Positions 26,957 through 35,801 of a stretch of 64,000 nt of DNA are shown here, in pieces. The notes below the pieces were generated by a model, which saw only the letters and a list, made by a program, of their open reading frames with translations, ran no database searches and was not told where the DNA came from. Source of the stretch: Algoriphagus aquimarinus (lineage in GTDB: Bacteria; Bacteroidota; Bacteroidia; Cytophagales; Cyclobacteriaceae); the NCBI RefSeq assembly GCF_900112005.1, contig NZ_FOKK01000013.1:58111-122110 (forward strand), written 5' to 3'. Each line of letters begins with the position of its first letter. The first letter of the stretch is position 1. The translations under genes were made by a program, and so were the position numbers.

Positions 26957-29923
26957 TTATGCAGATACAATAGAAAGTACCGATATCGGTGGCACCTCCT
27001 TTTTATCTTTCAGTCCCACTTTCCACATGGCATGTACATCTAGCGCAAAGGCACCAAATTCCTCTACGACTTTGCCACGCATTTTATAAAAACCCTTGCC
27101 TTGAAATGGGTAGCGTTTGAGAGAATTGGGGAAGTGAACGGTGTCCAGCCAGTCTCCCTTGGCATCTAGAAAAGTCCCAAAAGCCATATGTTCCCGCTTG
27201 ATCGTACGTACATCTTTGGTAGTGACGAGCTGACCGAGCACTTCAATCTGCTTTCCAAGTAAGCTTGGAAATTGATCTGCCAGCGTCATTCCTTTGCCAT
27301 CATGGGCGCAAAGTCGAAACATGTCTGTCAGTGCAAAACCGAGCACATTGATCTCATCAATCGCGTCTTCGAGTGGGTAGTCAGGAAAATCCGGTAGCGT
27401 AAAGTCTATCGCCGGCTCCTTGAAAAGCGCGGGAGAATCAGGAATAGCTGTCATGTGCTTTTGAGCGAAATTGGCTTTCCAAAGCAATTTCTTCTTTCCC
27501 AAACCCATAAAGCCAAAAGCTCCTACGCTGATTAGAATATTCAATTGCTCTGGGCCAGCTAGCGTACGCTCGATAAAGTCCTCCAAACTCATATATGCTC
27601 CATTGGCTTGCCTTTCCTCGAGAATTAAATCACAGAGCTTTTTTTCCAACTGCTGCACATGGATCAAGCCTACAAAAACCTCCTCTTGGATGATATTGGT
27701 GAGGTATTCACTACGGTTTACGCAAGGTGGATTTACCTTCGCTCCAGTGCGTTTAAGTTCGTGAAAATAGAATTCGGTGCTGTAAAAACCCCCAAAATTA
27801 TTGATCACCGCCACCATAAATTCCATGGGGAAATAGGTCTTCAGGTAAAGACTCTGATAACTTTCCACAGCAAAAGAAGCCGAGTGAGCCTTGGAAAAAG
27901 AATAGCCGCCGAATGATTCCATCTGTCTCCAAACTTCCGCTGCGACGCTATCCTCACGCCCAAGTTTCTTGCAGTTTGCAAAGTAATTTTCCCTGATTTC
28001 ATTGAAACGATTGTGTGATCTGTACTTGCCAGACATGGCACGACGAAGAATATCCGCTTCGCCCATATCCAGTCCGGCAAAGTGATGCGCGACCTTGATC
28101 ACGTCTTCTTGATACACCATCACGCCATAGGTTTCCTCCAGCAGTTCCTTCATTTTGGGATGGAGATAGACGACTTTTTCCGGGTCATGAAATCGTTCGA
28201 TGTATTGCTTCATCATGCCAGACTGTGCCACCCCTGGACGAATGATCGAGCTGGCGGCCACCAGCGTGAGGTAATCGTCACATTTCAGTTTGGTGAGAAG
28301 CTGCCGCATGGCCGGACTTTCTATGTAAAAGCAACCAATCGTATCCGCCTTTCGGATCTGGCTGGCGACTTTTGGGTCGCTCATAAATTCCTCTACTCGA
28401 TGAATGTCGATGTCTATTCCCCTATTTTTCTTCACCAGTCCAATTGCTTCCTTAATATGTCCCAATCCACGCTGACTGAGAATGTCGAGTTTGAATAAGC
28501 CAATTTTCTCAGCTAAAAACATGTCTATTTGCGCCGTGCAAAAACCCTTCGGTGGCATTTCATTCACTGTGTATTGATAAATGGGTTTCTCCGAAATCAG
28601 CATCCCGCCAGGGTGGATAGAATGGTGATTAGGGAAATTCTCCAGTAGCTGCCCATACTTGAGAATGGTGCGCTGGATCTTGTCCTCATTCATTGGCTGA
28701 TCCTTGCCTCGAACGAGCTGGTCGATTTCTTCTTTTGGTAGGCCAAAAACTTTTCCCAATTCACGGATCACCGCTCTTCGCTGAAAGGTGCTGTACATTC
28801 CAAGCAGCGAAACATGATCTTTACCGTAGCGCTTGAAAATGTAATCGATCACCTCATCCCGATCTTTCCAAGAGAAGTCCATATCAAAATCCGGAGGGGA
28901 AGTTCGGTGAGGATTCAGAAATCGCTCGAAATACAAATCGAGTTTAATTGGGTCCACATCCGTTATTTTCAGACAATAAGCTACGATCGAATTGGCACCA
29001 CTACCACGACCTACGTAGTAAAAACCGCGGTTTTGGGCATAGCGGATCACGTCCCAAACGATAAGAAAGTAGGCGTTGAAATTCAGTTGGTCAATGATTT
29101 TCAGTTCTTTGATCACACGGGCTTTAGCCGCGGGATTGTTGCCGTAGCGATACTGAAGTCCCTCTATGGCAAGTTTTTCCAGCAAAATCCGGTCGTCTTC
29201 CTTACTCGCACTGTAATTCTTTTTATTCTTATCGGTGTGTAGTTCAGTCTTTATTTCACAGGAATCGATGAGTTGCAATGTGTTGCTGATCATACTGGGG
29301 AAATTCCGAAACGCACTCATCAATGCTGCTTCCGACACGAACATTTCATCCGGCGAAGCAAAATCCTTTTCTCCCAGTTTACTAATCAGGGTATTCTTGC
29401 CGATGGCTCGAAGCAGACGATGAATATTAAAGGCTGTTTTATCCTTGAAGGTGACGGGATGGCGGATTATATATTTCTTGGGGGAAGCCTCCACTTCCTG
29501 TCTTTTCAGGCGATTCAGTTCACTTGCTAATATGCCGATGAATTCATTTTCATGCAAATTTTGCGCAGCAAAGCTCCCAGCCGGATAGATAATCAATACC
29601 TCTGAAAAGCAATCTGGACGCTCAGGAAAAGCCAAGTCTAGCTGCAAATGATGAGAAAGAAAACGATTGATCTCAAGTAGTCCCGCGTCATTTTTTGCCA
29701 ATAAAGTATAGCAGAAAACATCCTCGTTTCGGATCTCAGTCCCTACGATAGGTTTGATATTTTTGACCCTACAGAAATCCACAAAATCCCAAAGATCGGC
29801 CGTACTATTGATATTCGTGAGACCAAGAGAGGAAAGGCCCCGCTCCGCTGCAGTATCCACAAGCTTCTCGGTACTGAAGGTGCCGTAGCGGTAGCTGAAC
29901 CAGGTTTTACAAGTGATAAACAT
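26957..29923 (-). CDS. dnaE2: DNA polymerase III alpha-type polymerase (DnaE2-like, error-prone)
   Basis: At 988 residues it is shorter than replicative DnaE (about 1150) and of DnaE2 size. The N-terminal PHP domain is degenerate: the usual HxHSxxS start reads TWFSYRYG. The polymerase core is intact, with GRGSGANS at 305-312 and PDFDMDF at 344-350 giving Asp345, Asp347 and Asp349. An OB-fold region (IEVLGQLVTTKDVRT...) sits near the C-terminus. The dinB-like gene ends one base upstream, and the LexA-like regulator is divergent. The set therefore resembles an SOS translesion mutasome. A main replicative DnaE must be elsewhere. Confidence 0.88.
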   Translation of the reverse strand: MFITCKTWFSYRYGTFSTEKLVDTAAERGLSSLGLTNINSTADLWDFVDFCRVKNIKPIVGTEIRNEDVFCYTLLAKNDAGLLEINRFLSHHLQLDLAFPERPDCFSEVLIIYPAGSFAAQNLHENEFIGILASELNRLKRQEVEASPKKYIIRHPVTFKDKTAFNIHRLLRAIGKNTLISKLGEKDFASPDEMFVSEAALMSAFRNFPSMISNTLQLIDSCEIKTELHTDKNKKNYSASKEDDRILLEKLAIEGLQYRYGNNPAAKARVIKELKIIDQLNFNAYFLIVWDVIRYAQNRGFYYVGRGSGANSIVAYCLKITDVDPIKLDLYFERFLNPHRTSPPDFDMDFSWKDRDEVIDYIFKRYGKDHVSLLGMYSTFQRRAVIRELGKVFGLPKEEIDQLVRGKDQPMNEDKIQRTILKYGQLLENFPNHHSIHPGGMLISEKPIYQYTVNEMPPKGFCTAQIDMFLAEKIGLFKLDILSQRGLGHIKEAIGLVKKNRGIDIDIHRVEEFMSDPKVASQIRKADTIGCFYIESPAMRQLLTKLKCDDYLTLVAASSIIRPGVAQSGMMKQYIERFHDPEKVVYLHPKMKELLEETYGVMVYQEDVIKVAHHFAGLDMGEADILRRAMSGKYRSHNRFNEIRENYFANCKKLGREDSVAAEVWRQMESFGGYSFSKAHSASFAVESYQSLYLKTYFPMEFMVAVINNFGGFYSTEFYFHELKRTGAKVNPPCVNRSEYLTNIIQEEVFVGLIHVQQLEKKLCDLILEERQANGAYMSLEDFIERTLAGPEQLNILISVGAFGFMGLGKKKLLWKANFAQKHMTAIPDSPALFKEPAIDFTLPDFPDYPLEDAIDEINVLGFALTDMFRLCAHDGKGMTLADQFPSLLGKQIEVLGQLVTTKDVRTIKREHMAFGTFLDAKGDWLDTVHFPNSLKRYPFQGKGFYKMRGKVVEEFGAFALDVHAMWKVGLKDKKEVPPISVLSIVSA

Positions 29924-29924
29924 C

Positions 29925-31073
29925 TTAAGCGCGGGTTAAGGTGATGGCTCGGGTCAGGCTTTTTTCGCCGTAGCGGTTTTTGATCCAGTCGATAGCTTGA
30001 TATAGACTCACACCTTCTTCGGTGTCTTGAAAAAGGTCGATCTGCTGGCAACCTTGCACTAGATGGCTGACTTTCACGCCGACCAGACGCACAAGCATTC
30101 TCTTTTCATAGAGCTTCGCAAAGAGTTCCTTGGCTCTTTGCAAAAGCACTTCGTCCGAACTGGTGTAAGATATAATGCACTGACGGCTGACCGTATCGAA
30201 ATTGGCATAGCGAAGCTTTACTGTGATACAGCCACAGAGTTTATTTTTTTGGCGAAGCTCAAAACCCACTTTCTCCGTCATTCGCACCAATTGGCTATTG
30301 AGAAAAGCCATGTCGATGGTGTCCGACTCAAAGGTATTTTCCGTGCCGATGCTTTTCTGCTCGGTGTAGGGAATCACGGGGGATTCGTCGATTCCATTGG
30401 CTTTTCTGGAAAGGTCGATCCCTGATTTTCCCAAGAGATTTTGCATCATCCGTGGAGGAATCTCGCTAAGCAGCTTGATACTTTCTACGCCCATTCGTTC
30501 CAGTAGTGTGGAGGTCTTTTCGCCCACTCCCGGCATTCTTCGGATAGGAAGTGGAGCGAGGTAAGGCTTTTCTTTTCCAAAAGCAATGGTCGTCTGCCCG
30601 TTAGGTTTTGCATCATGCGTAGCCACTTTGGACACCAGTTTATTCACTGCCAAAGCACAGGAAATGGGTAATCCTGATTCTCTAACGATCCTTTCCCGCA
30701 GTTCCTTGGTGAATTTTTCACAGCCAAAAAACCTATCCATTCCCGTCATATCGATGTAAAACTCATCAATCGAAGCTTTCTCCATCAACGGAACCTGCTC
30801 CTGAATTATCTCTGTGACTATGCGTGAATTCTGGCTGTAACTATCGTGGTCGCCTTTGATATAGAATGCCGAAGGACAAAGCCGTCGCGCCAGCTTCATC
30901 GGCATAGCGGAATGCACGCCAAATTTCCGTGCCTCGTAACTGCACGAAGCCACCACTCCCCGGTCGGAGCTACCGCCGATGATGACGGGCTTGTTCTTTA
31001 GCGCTTCGTTTTTCAACCGCTCCACAGACACAAAAAACGTGTCCAAATCCAAATGCACGATATGCCTTTCCAT
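29925..31073 (-). CDS. dinB: Y-family DNA polymerase (DinB/ImuB-like)
   Basis: The 382-residue Y-family polymerase has its catalytic residues present: Asp9 in HLDLDTFF, and Asp103 and Glu104 in ASIDEFYID. It is therefore predicted active, unlike ImuB, which lacks them. A clamp-binding motif QIDLF lies at 344-348, followed by a 34-residue tail. Its stop is one base from the dnaE2-like start, so the two are translated together. It likely bypasses lesions after DNA damage. The symbol is by family; UmuC-like naming is also possible. Confidence 0.9.
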   Translation of the reverse strand: MERHIVHLDLDTFFVSVERLKNEALKNKPVIIGGSSDRGVVASCSYEARKFGVHSAMPMKLARRLCPSAFYIKGDHDSYSQNSRIVTEIIQEQVPLMEKASIDEFYIDMTGMDRFFGCEKFTKELRERIVRESGLPISCALAVNKLVSKVATHDAKPNGQTTIAFGKEKPYLAPLPIRRMPGVGEKTSTLLERMGVESIKLLSEIPPRMMQNLLGKSGIDLSRKANGIDESPVIPYTEQKSIGTENTFESDTIDMAFLNSQLVRMTEKVGFELRQKNKLCGCITVKLRYANFDTVSRQCIISYTSSDEVLLQRAKELFAKLYEKRMLVRLVGVKVSHLVQGCQQIDLFQDTEEGVSLYQAIDWIKNRYGEKSLTRAITLTRA

Positions 31074-31089
31074 TTCTCAGATTACTTGC

Positions 31090-31112
31090 TATATTTGATA
31101 GTATTAGTATCA
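31090..31112 (+). promoter_or_regulatory. -10 element overlapped by a candidate LexA-like operator
   Basis: TATATTTG at 31090-31097 matches TAnnTTTG. It is overlapped by TGATA (31096-31100), a 7-base spacer and TATCA (31108-31112), an inverted repeat. The site sits in the 69-base divergent spacer between the regulator and polymerase genes, where an autorepressor would bind. Binding is inferred, not shown. Confidence 0.45.
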
Positions 31113-31142
31113 TTTTATTGTCATTAATTGTATCGAATAAAA

Positions 31143-31946
31143 ATGGGAAGTCAAAGCTTTTTCTGGGCGAGCAATCTGAAATTTCTTAGAAAGCGACGCA
31201 AATTGAGTCAAGACATGCTAGCCGAAAATCTTGGCATGACTAGGGCAAAACTCAATGCACATGAAAATGGCCATAGTAAGTCGCCGGCAATTGAGGATTT
31301 GCTGCTATGTGCGGATTATTTCAGGATGAGTGTGGACACGCTTCTTCGGGTGGATCTGTCCAAGCTCAGCGAACTGAAAATCCGTGATTTGGAAGCTGGG
31401 AATGATGTATTTCTGAGCGGTTCGAAAGTTCGGATTCTCGCCACCACGGTCAGCTCAAGTAATGAGGATAACATCGAACTGGTGCCGATCAAGGCGAAGG
31501 CGGGTTACTTAGGAGGCTTCGGCGATCCGGAGTATTTGAGCACGCTGCCAGTTTTCAATTTGCCCAATCTGCCAAAGGACAAGAAATATCGCATGTTCCA
31601 AACCGAAGGAGATAGCATGCTGCCTATCGCGGATGGGGCATACGTGATTGGCTCATATTTATCCGAATGGCGCCTTGCCAAAGAGACTCCCTGCGTAGTA
31701 GTGACGGCAAGTGAAGGAGTCAGTTTTAAGATGCTGAGTTTTCAGACAGAGGAAAGAAGCTTTTTGCTGCGTTCCCTCAATCCTGTCTACACGCCTTATC
31801 AAGTACCTGCGGAAGAGATTCGTGAGATCTGGAAATTTGAATACTATATGAGTGATGAGTTTCCGCAGGAGCCACTGACGCTACAGCAAGTCGGAATTGA
31901 GATTTCGGAGATCAACAGGAAGTTGGGGTTACTGCAGAAGGGGTAA
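31143..31946 (+). CDS. XRE-S24 LexA-like self-cleaving transcriptional regulator
   Basis: I use ATG 31143, giving 267 residues; a TTG lies five codons upstream. The N-terminal helix-turn-helix (about 10-55, LRKRRKLSQDMLAENLGMTRAKLNAHENG) is XRE type. The C-terminus is a LexA/UmuD S24 fold with Ala120-Gly121 as the likely cleavage bond (AKAGYLGG), Ser158 in EGDSMLP and Lys196 in GVSFKML. The 38-residue Ser-Lys spacing is close to that of LexA. It is divergent from the two damage polymerases, so RecA-stimulated self-cleavage relieving repression is the likely control. Confidence 0.9.
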   Translation: MGSQSFFWASNLKFLRKRRKLSQDMLAENLGMTRAKLNAHENGHSKSPAIEDLLLCADYFRMSVDTLLRVDLSKLSELKIRDLEAGNDVFLSGSKVRILATTVSSSNEDNIELVPIKAKAGYLGGFGDPEYLSTLPVFNLPNLPKDKKYRMFQTEGDSMLPIADGAYVIGSYLSEWRLAKETPCVVVTASEGVSFKMLSFQTEERSFLLRSLNPVYTPYQVPAEEIREIWKFEYYMSDEFPQEPLTLQQVGIEISEINRKLGLLQKG

Positions 31947-32060
31947 GTGGTGTCTCCCGCGAAGGCGCAAGGGCGCTATTTTTTCGTAAACGCTTTCTCT
32001 TAAGAAGATGCAAGGGCACAGCGATTATATGGAAGAGTTTTCTAGATAGTAATGTATGAG

Positions 32061-32243
32061 CTAATTAGATATTATGTGTATCTGCTTTTCTGCCAGTAAT
32101 GTAACAAATACATCATAGGATTTGGTAAACTCAAGCATTGAGGCCACATCGGTCACCCATTGCTTGTACTGAGCAAAGTCGAAGTATCGGTCTTCCAGCC
32201 TAGAAATCAAAGTAAGTCTACTGGCATCATTGCGGGTAATCAT
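32061..32243 (-). CDS. Possible small ORF downstream of the AraC gene
   Basis: The 60-residue ORF begins 13 bases after the AraC stop on the same strand. The sequence (MITRNDASRLTLISRLEDRYFDFAQYKQW...) has a plausible residue mix with no membrane segment or motif. No gene opposes it, so it is not a shadow, but length alone gives weak support. The remaining 31947-32060 spacer shows no other gene. Confidence 0.35.
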   Translation of the reverse strand: MITRNDASRLTLISRLEDRYFDFAQYKQWVTDVASMLEFTKSYDVFVTLLAEKQIHIISN

Positions 32244-32256
32244 AGTAGAAATTTAG

Positions 32257-33123
32257 CTACTCCAATTTCCGCCAGTCTTTCGGAGTCATTTCGGTAAGGC
32301 TTTTGAAAGTTTTGTTGAAGTGAGATAAAGTTTGGAAACCTACTTGATAAGAGACCTGAGAGACACTCAAGTCTGTTTCTAAAAGCAATTTTTTGGCTTC
32401 AGTAACTCTTAGCTGCTGAACATATTGGGTGAAAGTCCTTCTCGTTCGTAATTTAAAGAACCTACAGAAGGCCTCCTTGCTCATAAATGCCTGTTCGGCT
32501 ACTTCTTCTAAGCTAATCTGTCTAGTACTATTATCGAGAATAAATCTCATCACTTGGTCCATTCGTCTACCGTCTCGCTCATTCATAGTTCTAAGCACAG
32601 GTATCTGATTTAGTGAAACCAAATCATCAGAATTAAAATCTAAAAGCGATAGGATATGGATGCATTGTTGCAATCTAGTAAGACCTGAAAACTCAGAAAA
32701 TCTAGAAACCAATTCTCCCACTTCATCTCTTGTATCACCGTTTATTTTAAAGCATCCTGTGATTTTTTCATTGAGATGAGTGAGCTCAAAAAAGTCTTCC
32801 ACTTCTGAAAAAGCCCTACTCATCACTTTGAAATCAAAGAAAATAGTGTTTCCTGCAATCCTAAGATTGCTTTCCTCCTCAAAATAATCCGCATCACTCC
32901 GAAAAACATGTGGGATACTCTCGGGCAACAAGAACAAATCTCCCGGCCCGTATCTCCCCACATAGTCTCCGACTAGAAGTTGCCCCCTACCTTCCACAAT
33001 GAGTGTTAATTGGGCTTGAGGATGCTGATGAAGGTTATTGTAAAAATACTTTCCGCGATCTTCTTGGTACTGAATAAACGTTTTTTCAGACTTAGGGATC
33101 TGAAAGGAGATTACCTTACTCAT
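32257..33123 (-). CDS. AraC family transcriptional regulator of the hydroxyproline cluster
   Basis: I choose ATG 33123 (MSKVISFQIPKSEKTF), giving 288 residues; the frame runs 12 codons further upstream. The N-terminus is a cupin-like sensor (HQHPQAQLTLIVEGRGQLLVGDYVGRYGPGDLFLLPESIPHVF). The C-terminal ~100 residues are the double helix-turn-helix, including SLEEVAEQAFMSKEAFCRFFK and SVSQVSYQVGFQTLSHFNKTFKSLTEMTPKDWRK. It is divergent from the four catabolic genes and is probably their activator, answering hydroxyproline or a pathway intermediate. Confidence 0.9.
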   Translation of the reverse strand: MSKVISFQIPKSEKTFIQYQEDRGKYFYNNLHQHPQAQLTLIVEGRGQLLVGDYVGRYGPGDLFLLPESIPHVFRSDADYFEEESNLRIAGNTIFFDFKVMSRAFSEVEDFFELTHLNEKITGCFKINGDTRDEVGELVSRFSEFSGLTRLQQCIHILSLLDFNSDDLVSLNQIPVLRTMNERDGRRMDQVMRFILDNSTRQISLEEVAEQAFMSKEAFCRFFKLRTRRTFTQYVQQLRVTEAKKLLLETDLSVSQVSYQVGFQTLSHFNKTFKSLTEMTPKDWRKLE

Positions 33124-33232
33124 AAGTAAAAATAGGCTTGGGTTGTTATATAAATTCAATTATACTCATTTTTTGATCAATATAGAACCATAACTTACTA
33201 AATCACCCCTTTCAAAGACTTCTCTGATCCTC

Positions 33233-33240
33233 TAATTTTG
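33233..33240 (+). promoter_or_regulatory. -10 element of the hydroxyproline catabolic operon
   Basis: TAATTTTG matches TAnnTTTG and lies 16 bases before the ATG at 33257. This gives a short leader for the first catabolic gene in the AraC-divergent spacer. Confidence 0.45.
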
Positions 33241-33256
33241 AAAGAAAAAAAACGAT

Positions 33257-34147
33257 ATGAACTGGAAAGGTGTATTCCCCGCTGTGACAACTAAATTTCA
33301 TGCTGACGGAAGTTTGGATATGGAGTTATTTTTCAAAAATATTGACTTCCAACTGGAATCCGGAGTTCATGGGATTATTCTTGGTGGTACATTGGGAGAA
33401 AGCTCTGTTCTTTCTCAGGAAGAAAAAATCACACTGACCCGCGAGACGGTAAAGTACCTTGACGGCAAAGTTCCAGTGATCCTGAATATCGCCGAAGGTG
33501 CGACTCAAGATGCACTTTTTTGGGCTGCAAAAGCCAAAGAACTCGGCGCTGCAGGTTTGATGATTTTGCCTCCAATGAGATATGCAGCTGATGCGAGAGA
33601 AGTCGTGGCTTATTTCAAAGCTGTCGCAAATAGCACTGATCTTCCAATCATGATCTATAACAATCCTGTGGATTACAAGACTTTGGTGACCTTGGACATG
33701 TTTGCGGAGTTGGTAGAATGCGAAAATATCGAGGCGATCAAAGAATCGACACGCGACATCTCTAACGTGACTCGTATGAGAAATAGATTTGGTGATCGTT
33801 TCAAAGTGCTTTGTGGCGTAGACACCTTAGCGATGGAAGAATTGGTAATGGGAGCAGATGGCTGGGTGGCTGGTTTGGTTTGTGCTTTTCCGAAGGAAAC
33901 AGTCACGATCTTCAACTTAGTCAACGAAGGCAAAAACGAAGAAGCAAGAGAAATCTACCGTTGGTTCTTGCCTCTTTTAGAACTGGATATTCATCCAAAA
34001 CTCGTTCAATACATCAAACTTGCCGAGCAACATTGCGGTATAGGATCTGAGCACGTGAGAGCTCCAAGATTGACTTTGATCGGGGAAGAGCGAACTCGTG
34101 TTGAGAAAATCATTACTGACGGAATTGCTAACAGACCAAAGCTATAA
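33257..34147 (+). CDS. DapA-family pyrroline-4-hydroxy-2-carboxylate deaminase
   Basis: The 296-residue class I aldolase is of the dihydrodipicolinate synthase family. The Schiff-base lysine is Lys162 in EAIKESTRD, the proton-relay Tyr is Tyr134 in IYNNP, and the substrate loop is GGTLGESSVLS. DapA itself is one option, but the next three genes are a semialdehyde dehydrogenase, a proline-racemase-type epimerase and an FAD amino-acid oxidase. That set points to the deaminase that turns 1-pyrroline-4-hydroxy-2-carboxylate into 2-oxoglutarate semialdehyde and ammonia. Confidence 0.88.
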   Translation: MNWKGVFPAVTTKFHADGSLDMELFFKNIDFQLESGVHGIILGGTLGESSVLSQEEKITLTRETVKYLDGKVPVILNIAEGATQDALFWAAKAKELGAAGLMILPPMRYAADAREVVAYFKAVANSTDLPIMIYNNPVDYKTLVTLDMFAELVECENIEAIKESTRDISNVTRMRNRFGDRFKVLCGVDTLAMEELVMGADGWVAGLVCAFPKETVTIFNLVNEGKNEEAREIYRWFLPLLELDIHPKLVQYIKLAEQHCGIGSEHVRAPRLTLIGEERTRVEKIITDGIANRPKL

Positions 34148-34223
34148 GCTCTAGGGTTAATGGCATTTGTCTTGCACCTTTTTCCTATCTTCAAATTATC
34201 AATCTTTTAAACTCACAAATCCT

Positions 34224-35675
34224 ATGATCGATCAAATTTTCAACGCAGCAACCGAGGCTTTTCTCCAGTACAAAAATGTTCCTGCAAATCTCAAAGCAGA
34301 CTTTTTAGATAAAATCGCAGAGATTTTGGAAGCAAATCGATCTATAATAGTGCCTGTGGCTGTAAAAGAATCCAATCTTCCAGAAGGTAGAATCAACGGT
34401 GAAATGGGCAGAACTACAGGCCAGATCAAACTTTTCGCCAATATGGTGAGAGAAGGAAGCTGGCTGGAAGCGACCATAGATCCAGGAGATCCACACCGCT
34501 CTCCAATGCCTAAAGCAGATATCAGAAAAATGCTTACTCCTATGGGCCCTGTGGTCGTATTTGGTGCAAGCAATTTCCCATTGGCATTCTCAACAGCCGG
34601 TGGAGATACTATTTCCGCTTTGGCTGCTGGTTGCCCAGTTATTTACAAAGGTCATCCTGCCCATCCAGAAACTTCAAGATTGGTCGCTGAATGCATTCAT
34701 AAAGCTGTGATCAGTTCTAATTTGCCTGAAGGAGTATTTATCCATGTAGAAGGTGGAATCGAAATCGGACAGGCATTGGTGCAGCATCCTTTGGCCAAAG
34801 CTGTAGCATTTACTGGTTCTCATACCGGAGGAAAAGCACTTTTCGATCTGGCAAATAAGCGTGAGGAACCAATCCCTGTCTATGCAGAAATGGGCTCAGT
34901 GAACCCAGTGTTCACTTTTCCTAGCAAACTTCAAAACGAACTTGTCCCTCTAGCTCAAGCCTATGTAGGATCTCTCACCATGGGATCTGGACAATTTTGT
35001 ACTAACCCAGGTTTGATCTTTGTTCCAAGTTCCCATGCTACAGCATTTGAAGCTGCAATGGCTCAGGAAATCAAAGACATCGCGGGCTCACCTATGCTTC
35101 ATCCAGGCATTGCCAAGGCATATTATGAGTCCATAGAATACTACCAGACACGGGAAGAATTGAAGTGGATCAAAGTGGCTGACCCTAAGCACCTGATCAA
35201 TGGTAGTCCTGCTTTGGCAGAAATAAAAGCGGCTGATTGGTTGGCAGACGATGTATTCCAAAAAGAAGTTTTCGGAGCATTTGCCCTGATGGTGGTATAC
35301 GACTCGCCAAATGAATTGATGCAAGCTGCCAAAAAACTTCACGGTCAACTGACAATTACGATGTGGGGAGATGTTCCTGAGCTTAAGCAAAATGCAGCAC
35401 TGATCAATATTTTAGAAGAAAAGTGCGGAAGATTGCTATTCCAAGGAGTTCCGACTGGAGTAGAAGTAGGTTATGCCATGCAGCATGGTGGACCATATCC
35501 TTCTACTACAGATTCCCGAAGCACCTCTGTCGGCGCCGGTGCGATCAAGAGATTTGCCCGCCCAATTGCCTTCCAAGACATGCATCCTGATTTATTGCCA
35601 GACGCTTTGAAGAATGAAAACCCAATGAAAATAGTAAGACAAGTAAACGGAAAATATACAGTAGAGAAAATCTAA
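34224..35675 (+). CDS. 2-oxoglutarate semialdehyde dehydrogenase (aldehyde dehydrogenase)
   Basis: ATG 34224 gives 483 residues starting MIDQIFNAATEAFLQYK; the frame upstream lacks family residues. The catalytic Cys lies in GSGQFCTNPG and the general-base Glu in VYAEMGSVNPVF. The co-factor region is GPVVVFGASNFPLAFSTAGGDT. It oxidises the semialdehyde made by the DapA-like enzyme to 2-oxoglutarate, feeding the TCA cycle. KGSADH-type enzymes usually use NADP. About 75 bases separate it from the deaminase gene. Confidence 0.9.
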   Translation: MIDQIFNAATEAFLQYKNVPANLKADFLDKIAEILEANRSIIVPVAVKESNLPEGRINGEMGRTTGQIKLFANMVREGSWLEATIDPGDPHRSPMPKADIRKMLTPMGPVVVFGASNFPLAFSTAGGDTISALAAGCPVIYKGHPAHPETSRLVAECIHKAVISSNLPEGVFIHVEGGIEIGQALVQHPLAKAVAFTGSHTGGKALFDLANKREEPIPVYAEMGSVNPVFTFPSKLQNELVPLAQAYVGSLTMGSGQFCTNPGLIFVPSSHATAFEAAMAQEIKDIAGSPMLHPGIAKAYYESIEYYQTREELKWIKVADPKHLINGSPALAEIKAADWLADDVFQKEVFGAFALMVVYDSPNELMQAAKKLHGQLTITMWGDVPELKQNAALINILEEKCGRLLFQGVPTGVEVGYAMQHGGPYPSTTDSRSTSVGAGAIKRFARPIAFQDMHPDLLPDALKNENPMKIVRQVNGKYTVEKI

Positions 35676-35801
35676 GTGGGAAGTACGAATGGCGATTTAC
35701 GAGGCTTTTATGCACTTCAATCCTAACTTATCAAGGAGGCGTTACAATTACCTTACAACTTCATTTTCCAATATTTTAATTTTCCAATCTTGAATTAGTT
35801 C

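Noticed and set aside
28814..29242. 142-codon plus-strand ORF inside the dnaE2-like gene
   Set aside because: It is a shadow of the polymerase frame, which carries the catalytic aspartates here.
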